From Bacteroidia bacterium (lineage in GTDB: Bacteria > Bacteroidota > Bacteroidia > UKL13-3), in contig JAKRSG010000271.1 in NCBI GenBank assembly GCA_022402405.1, forward strand, positions 1-9,237: DNA of 9,237 bases, given 5' to 3'. Shown here piece by piece: positions 6,118-9,237 of the stretch. Each line of letters begins with the position of its first letter. Within the stretch, counting starts at the first letter, position 1. The position numbers were made by a program, and so were the translations under genes. Below the pieces are notes generated by a model. It made no database searches. It worked only from the letters and a program-made list of their open reading frames with translations, and was not told the DNA's origin.

Positions 6118-6510
6118 TTAGTTATTATTAACATTTAAGTCGAAACTTAATAATGCACCTTCTTCCTTAACAGGAGCTGGAGCAGGTGAAGGCGTTTCAT
6201 CCAAAGGCATCAAAACTGGAGCCTCTTTAGGTTCAGGCTTAGAATCTACTTTGGTTTCTACCTTCTTAGGAGCTGGAGCTTTTGGCTTTACTAAATCGCC
6301 CATTCCAGTAACCTCAATTTTATTTTCTTTTACAAACATACCCAATGCAATGGCCTGTTTGATCCCACTGATATGCACCTCTATTTCGAAATCATCATGC
6401 GAAATAGCTCTTGGCGTAGCGGTAAAACCAATGCGTTGGTCTAAACAATAATCCAATAATACTTGAATATTTTTACGCTTACTTAATAATACTGGTGTTT
6501 CTTCTGACAT
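6118..6510 (-). CDS. hypothetical protein: small N-terminal domain, disordered Pro/Ala/Lys linker, short hydrophobic tail
   Basis: A 130-aa protein I cannot name. Residues 10-72 look like a compact alpha/beta domain (KRKNIQVLLDYCLDQ helix, IGFTATPRAI, FEIEVHISGIKQAIALGMFVKENKIEV). Residues 76-117 are rich in Pro, Ala, Lys and Glu and should be disordered. The final residues (EGALLSFDLNVNNN) include a short hydrophobic stretch. There is no signal peptide, membrane segment or known catalytic motif, so it is probably cytosolic. The leader is A-rich with AAAGGA about 9 bases before the ATG, unlike its neighbours. It stands as its own transcription unit, with hairpins and a terminator downstream. 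The sharp division into a folded block, a low-complexity linker and a tail suggests a real, conserved protein rather than a chance frame, possibly a binding or adaptor protein (inference only). Confidence 0.8.
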   Translation of the reverse strand: MSEETPVLLSKRKNIQVLLDYCLDQRIGFTATPRAISHDDFEIEVHISGIKQAIALGMFVKENKIEVTGMGDLVKPKAPAPKKVETKVDSKPEPKEAPVLMPLDETPSPAPAPVKEEGALLSFDLNVNNN

Positions 6511-6530
6511 CTCTTTTTTCCTTTTTTTGA
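6511..6530 (-). promoter_or_regulatory. purine-rich leader with Shine-Dalgarno-like AAAGGA before the 130-aa gene
   Basis: The minus-strand bases before the ATG are almost all purines (A-runs around AAAGGA, then AAAAAAGAG). AGGA sits about 9 bases before the start, slightly far for a typical ribosome site. Bacteroidota rarely rely on Shine-Dalgarno pairing, and A-rich leaders can themselves favour initiation, so the A-richness may matter more than the AGGA. No good TAnnTTTG box lies close upstream; TAATTTTA at 6543-6536 is a one-mismatch candidate. Confidence 0.35.
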
Positions 6531-6648
6531 GTTTGTAAAATTACAATTTCAAACGCAATTGAGAGTTTTAGCGTGCAGGTTTTACCCACCAATTTTGCCA
6601 TACTTTTCAACCTCAGGCAAATAAAAGTTAATAAGTTGTGAATAGGAA

Positions 6649-6668
6649 TTTTTCCTAAAATGGAAAAA
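6649..6668. repeat. 7-bp inverted repeat overlapping the T-run of the adjacent terminator
   Basis: TTTTTCC (6649-6655) and GGAAAAA (6662-6668) are perfect inverted repeats around a 6-base loop. On the minus strand the stem's first arm is the U-run of the terminator at 6664-6699, so the two structures follow each other directly. It could be a second stem past the termination point or a chance A+T pairing. Confidence 0.35.
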
Positions 6669-6699
6669 CTAGCTTAACATTATGAATGTCAATAAGCTA
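6664..6699 (-). terminator. intrinsic terminator starting in the stop codon of the T9SS cargo gene
   Basis: In minus-strand RNA, UAGCUUA (6699-6693, where UAG is the stop codon) pairs with UAAGCUA (6676-6670). After a 3-base bulge (UUG), ACAUU (6689-6685) pairs with AAUGU (6681-6677) across loop CAU. G then UUUUU (6668-6664) follows. Twelve pairs plus a U-run is a reasonable terminator, although A+U-rich. The overlap with the stop codon means a terminating ribosome would cover the stem base. Confidence 0.65.
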
Positions 6700-9081
6700 T
6701 CTTAAGAGTGTAAAATTCCCAGATTGAGACTTAACAGTTCCTTCCCAACCGGTATATCTAATTATGTAGAAATATACATCTTGCTCACAAGGCTCATTTT
6801 TGTATTTCCCATCCCAAGGCAAATGCTTGTCATCGGTTTCAAAAATACGCTCACCGTATCTATTAAAAATACGTATGTTAAAGTCCTTAACAAACACCGG
6901 CACCCAATGAAACTGATCGTTTAGTCCGTCGCCATTAGCAGTAAATGCATTTGGTACATATACTATAGGTGGCTGCAAAAGTAAAATGGTATTGGATCGA
7001 CTCTCGCCATTAAAAAAGGTGGGCGACTCAAAATCCTGTTTTTGTTTGGCTTTTACATAATAGTAAAACAAACCTTCTGCTAAATTTAACTTATCATCCA
7101 AACAAGAAAAGGTTGAGGCATCTTGCGTGCTCACAATCGAAAATGGATTGGCGGGGTCGGATCTGTGTAATTGGTAATTTTCTGCTCCTTCATTCCAACC
7201 AATGTATTCCTGCCATGTTAATCGGCTTGTGTATTTCTCAGATTTTCCTCTGAGCACAATAGAACAAGCAATTTTGCCTTGCGGACCAATATTATCGCAG
7301 GTATCTTTCATTACCACATGATAACAATAGGAGGTATCTGCCACATTTACGTCTTTATCTACAAACTTGGTTTCGTTAACATCTTCAAATGTTCTAATAA
7401 GTTTAAACTGCTGTTCTCCTCTTTTATTTTTGTACAGAAAGTAACGAGCAAAATCTTTCTCTTGAGAAACAGGCCACTCTAATTCTAGTCGCTCATTATC
7501 TTCAACAGTTACATATTTTAAATACTGCCTTTGCGGAATATATTCTAATTGCTCAAATGTGCTTAAGGTATCAGAACTTGGCCCCAACCTATCACACTGA
7601 TTAAGGCTCCGCATAAAATAACAGTAATTTATCTTACCATAATCTGGAGTATTCTTATCATAAAAAAACCTTTTACCCTTATCTCGAATGGTATCAATGG
7701 GTTCAAAATTTTCGTAATTAATTCCTCTGTAAACTATGTAAGCTTTAAAATCGGGTTCTGTTAAACTGGTAGAATCTCCATAATAAACATAAGTAGAAGC
7801 ATTGTTCTCTAATGTCATACACAACAAATCTGTTGGATTAGTGACCTTTCTTGGGATAAATTTCACCACAAATTTACCTTCTGTAGTTCGCGCAATCGGA
7901 CAAGCATTATCTTTTGCTTCAATAAAAAAAGGAATTCCAGATAGTATTTTTTCGTGATCACAATTGGCATTCCAACACACTTCTGTCTCAGCTAATTTGT
8001 ACCCAAAATTTAAGGTATCAAAAGTAGGGGCCTGAGCCAAACTCGTATCAAAATCGCCCATTCGTACTCGGAGGTAAACAGAGTCTTCCATGTCTATAGC
8101 TCTAATTTTAATACAAGCCGTTTCTGGAATCTTTATCTCTAAAGTATCCTGCATTAAAATTTCACCATTTACTTTTATAACTGTAGATAGAGGAGGTGTA
8201 TTCGGACAAGTAGTAACAGTATATTGCAATTCTAAACGTACCTCACCAATTTTAACTCCAAACCTAAATTCCTCAACCCTAATACTTGCTACGTATACAC
8301 CAGGAGCATTGGGATTGCAGGTAATTTGTCCGGTTGAAGAATCTATTGTTAGCGGCACTGAACCCAAAATGCCTGCTTGATTGCTATAACCTGTTTTCCA
8401 TATAGTGGTGCTGTAAGGACCTGCAGTAGCAGTATTAGATGCAGGTTGGTCTGGATCTAGATTACCATTTAACGGCTCCACAAAAGAATAACGAAGTTGG
8501 TCGCCATCATCATCTACAAAATCCATATTGTACGTGTACAAATTATTTACACATAGCAAAGTATTTGGATTATTGGTATACCTTGGAGTACTGTTTTTTA
8601 CAGTTCTCAAATTGGGTAATTCAGTATATAATGTTAGAGAAGCCGAACCTGGCATTAGGATGTTTTCTATTATCCCGTTTCTGCAACAACGCTGAAAACT
8701 CATGTAATATCCATTATTACTGTTGTACACATTATCACTAAGCGTAATGTTTGACCGATACGTACCCACATGTGTGCAACCAGTGGTAATATTAGCACAA
8801 TTGTCACCCGAAAATTTTAGGGTATCATCATTAATAGTAACAAAGTTTAAGTTGAATTGTGCTTTTTTGATATGGGTATTTTTTTCGAAAATCCCAACAG
8901 CAATCGGACTATCAAAATAAGCCCTGGGACTCCCATTCTCACAATCTCGCAGAACCCGCACCGTTAGCTGATAACTGCTCCCGCTTATCCATTTTAGTTC
9001 AATCATCCCTCCTACCAAGTGTGTGGCCGCCACCCAAGTGGGAAGAATAAATAATAACAAAATGGAATAAATTTTTTTCAT
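6697..9081 (-). CDS. secreted surface protein with T9SS type B (gliding-motility-associated, CHU_C) C-terminal sorting domain
   Basis: A 794-aa protein exported by Sec, then across the outer membrane by the type IX system. The signal peptide is MKKIYSILLLFILPTWVAA, with likely cleavage before THLVGG; this choice places the start at ATG 9081 rather than an in-frame TTG at 9099. Residues 20-295 form a Cys-containing N-terminal region with family hallmarks (HLVGGMIELKW near the mature end, FQRCCRNG at 129-136, FVDDDGDQLRYSF at 188-200). Residues 296-410 look like a further beta-rich domain. Residues 417-703 hold about three fibronectin-III-like repeats, two with a shared YCY-x8-CDxxGP-type pattern. 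Residues 706-794 are the sorting domain: YVPNAFTANGDGLNDQF (708-724), RIFNRYGERIFET (737-749), WDGKYKN (756-762), ending GNFTLLR. The sorting domain would be recognised by PorV/PorU-type machinery; the ligand or role of the passenger is unknown (adhesion is plausible). Confidence 0.93.
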   Translation of the reverse strand: MKKIYSILLLFILPTWVAATHLVGGMIELKWISGSSYQLTVRVLRDCENGSPRAYFDSPIAVGIFEKNTHIKKAQFNLNFVTINDDTLKFSGDNCANITTGCTHVGTYRSNITLSDNVYNSNNGYYMSFQRCCRNGIIENILMPGSASLTLYTELPNLRTVKNSTPRYTNNPNTLLCVNNLYTYNMDFVDDDGDQLRYSFVEPLNGNLDPDQPASNTATAGPYSTTIWKTGYSNQAGILGSVPLTIDSSTGQITCNPNAPGVYVASIRVEEFRFGVKIGEVRLELQYTVTTCPNTPPLSTVIKVNGEILMQDTLEIKIPETACIKIRAIDMEDSVYLRVRMGDFDTSLAQAPTFDTLNFGYKLAETEVCWNANCDHEKILSGIPFFIEAKDNACPIARTTEGKFVVKFIPRKVTNPTDLLCMTLENNASTYVYYGDSTSLTEPDFKAYIVYRGINYENFEPIDTIRDKGKRFFYDKNTPDYGKINYCYFMRSLNQCDRLGPSSDTLSTFEQLEYIPQRQYLKYVTVEDNERLELEWPVSQEKDFARYFLYKNKRGEQQFKLIRTFEDVNETKFVDKDVNVADTSYCYHVVMKDTCDNIGPQGKIACSIVLRGKSEKYTSRLTWQEYIGWNEGAENYQLHRSDPANPFSIVSTQDASTFSCLDDKLNLAEGLFYYYVKAKQKQDFESPTFFNGESRSNTILLLQPPIVYVPNAFTANGDGLNDQFHWVPVFVKDFNIRIFNRYGERIFETDDKHLPWDGKYKNEPCEQDVYFYIIRYTGWEGTVKSQSGNFTLLR

Positions 9082-9096
9082 GGGAGAAATATCAAT

Positions 9097-9104
9097 CAAA
9101 CATA
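9097..9104 (-). promoter_or_regulatory. Bacteroidota -7 box for the T9SS cargo gene
   Basis: Reads TATGTTTG on the minus strand, an exact TAnnTTTG match, 15 bases upstream of the ATG at 9081. This supports the ATG 9081 start, because the alternative TTG at 9099 would lie inside the box. Upstream is a T8 run (minus strand) but no obvious TTG -33 element. Confidence 0.5.
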
Positions 9105-9133
9105 TAAAAAAAATCTTGAAATTGCAGGAATTT

Positions 9134-9142
9134 TAAAATTTG
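9134..9142 (+). promoter_or_regulatory. candidate -7 box for the thioesterase gene
   Basis: TAAAATTTG is a TAnnTTTG box with one extra spacer base, ending 4 bases before the ATG at 9147. A TTG at 9115-9117 lies about 16 bases upstream and could be a -33 element at slightly short spacing. The 65-bp gap is shared with the divergent T9SS cargo gene. Confidence 0.35.
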
Positions 9143-9146
9143 ACAG

Positions 9147-9237
9147 ATGGCTTACATAAACAAGAGCAAATTTGAGACTATCCTGAGAGTGAGACCCGAT
9201 GATATTGACATGAATCAACATGTGCATAGCAGTAAAA
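9147..9237 (+). CDS. acyl-CoA/acyl-ACP thioesterase, hot-dog fold (partial, N-terminus only)
   Basis: Only the first 30 codons are inside the window; the frame is open to the edge. The peptide begins MAYINKSKFETILRVRPDDID and continues MNQHVHSSK. The pattern RPDDIDMNQHVHSSK is the start-of-domain signature of 4-hydroxybenzoyl-CoA-thioesterase-like (4HBT) hot-dog proteins, commonly RxxDxDxxGHVNNxxY; the Asp within DID is the usual catalytic position and the His of QHV is conserved. The predicted role is hydrolysis of acyl-CoA or acyl-ACP thioesters in the cytosol; substrate unknown. It is divergent from the T9SS cargo gene. The start is supported by the upstream promoter-like box 4 bases away and by normal N-terminal length before the motif. 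Confidence 0.75.
   Translation, partial: MAYINKSKFETILRVRPDDIDMNQHVHSSK

Noticed and set aside
9082..9099. Longer N-terminus for the T9SS cargo protein starting at a TTG (9099)
   Set aside because: ATG 9081 gives a classic signal peptide beginning MKK, and the TTG lies inside the likely promoter box.
1..9237. Defence island, mobile element, CRISPR array, tRNA or rRNA
   Set aside because: I looked for direct-repeat arrays, terminal repeats, transposase or nuclease motifs and cloverleaf structures on both strands and saw none; the genes are ordinary core functions.

Overview
The window looks like core chromosome from a member of the Bacteroidota, probably a free-living marine or environmental lineage of the Flavobacteriales/Chitinophagales type. 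I rest this on three things: a secreted protein ending in a type IX secretion (T9SS) type B sorting domain, Bacteroidota-type TAnnTTTG promoter boxes very close to start codons, and the near absence of Shine-Dalgarno sequences. The DNA is A+T-rich and coding density is very high. I see no transposon, phage gene, CRISPR array, tRNA or rRNA.

Layout. Positions 9-1944 (+) hold a CPA2-type cation:proton antiporter followed after 28 bp by trmB (tRNA m7G46 methyltransferase). trmB converges on a membrane-anchored S41 carboxy-terminal processing peptidase (1941-3551, -), and the two stop codons overlap inside one TTAA. The peptidase is divergent from murQ (3605-4432, +) across only 53 bp. murQ abuts a small membrane protein (4433-4879, +) with no gap. 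That pair converges, with a 2-bp gap, on an RluD-like 23S rRNA pseudouridine synthase (4882-5988, -). A hairpin terminator and a 3'-UTR hairpin separate rluD from an unrecognised 130-aa protein with a disordered tail (6118-6510, -). Next comes a 794-aa secreted T9SS cargo protein (6700-9081 plus stop, -), whose terminator hairpin begins in its own stop codon. The window ends in the first 30 codons of a divergent hot-dog-fold thioesterase (9147 onward, +).

The genes do not form one pathway. They are housekeeping and envelope functions: ion homeostasis, tRNA and rRNA modification, periplasmic proteolysis, peptidoglycan recycling and surface protein export. The only close pair that suggests a functional link is murQ with the small membrane protein. 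I found no convincing new multi-gene system. The items most worth a second look are the 130-aa unknown with its tripartite design, the murQ-coupled membrane protein, and the compact transcription signals (near-leaderless starts, a terminator overlapping a stop codon, overlapping convergent stops).
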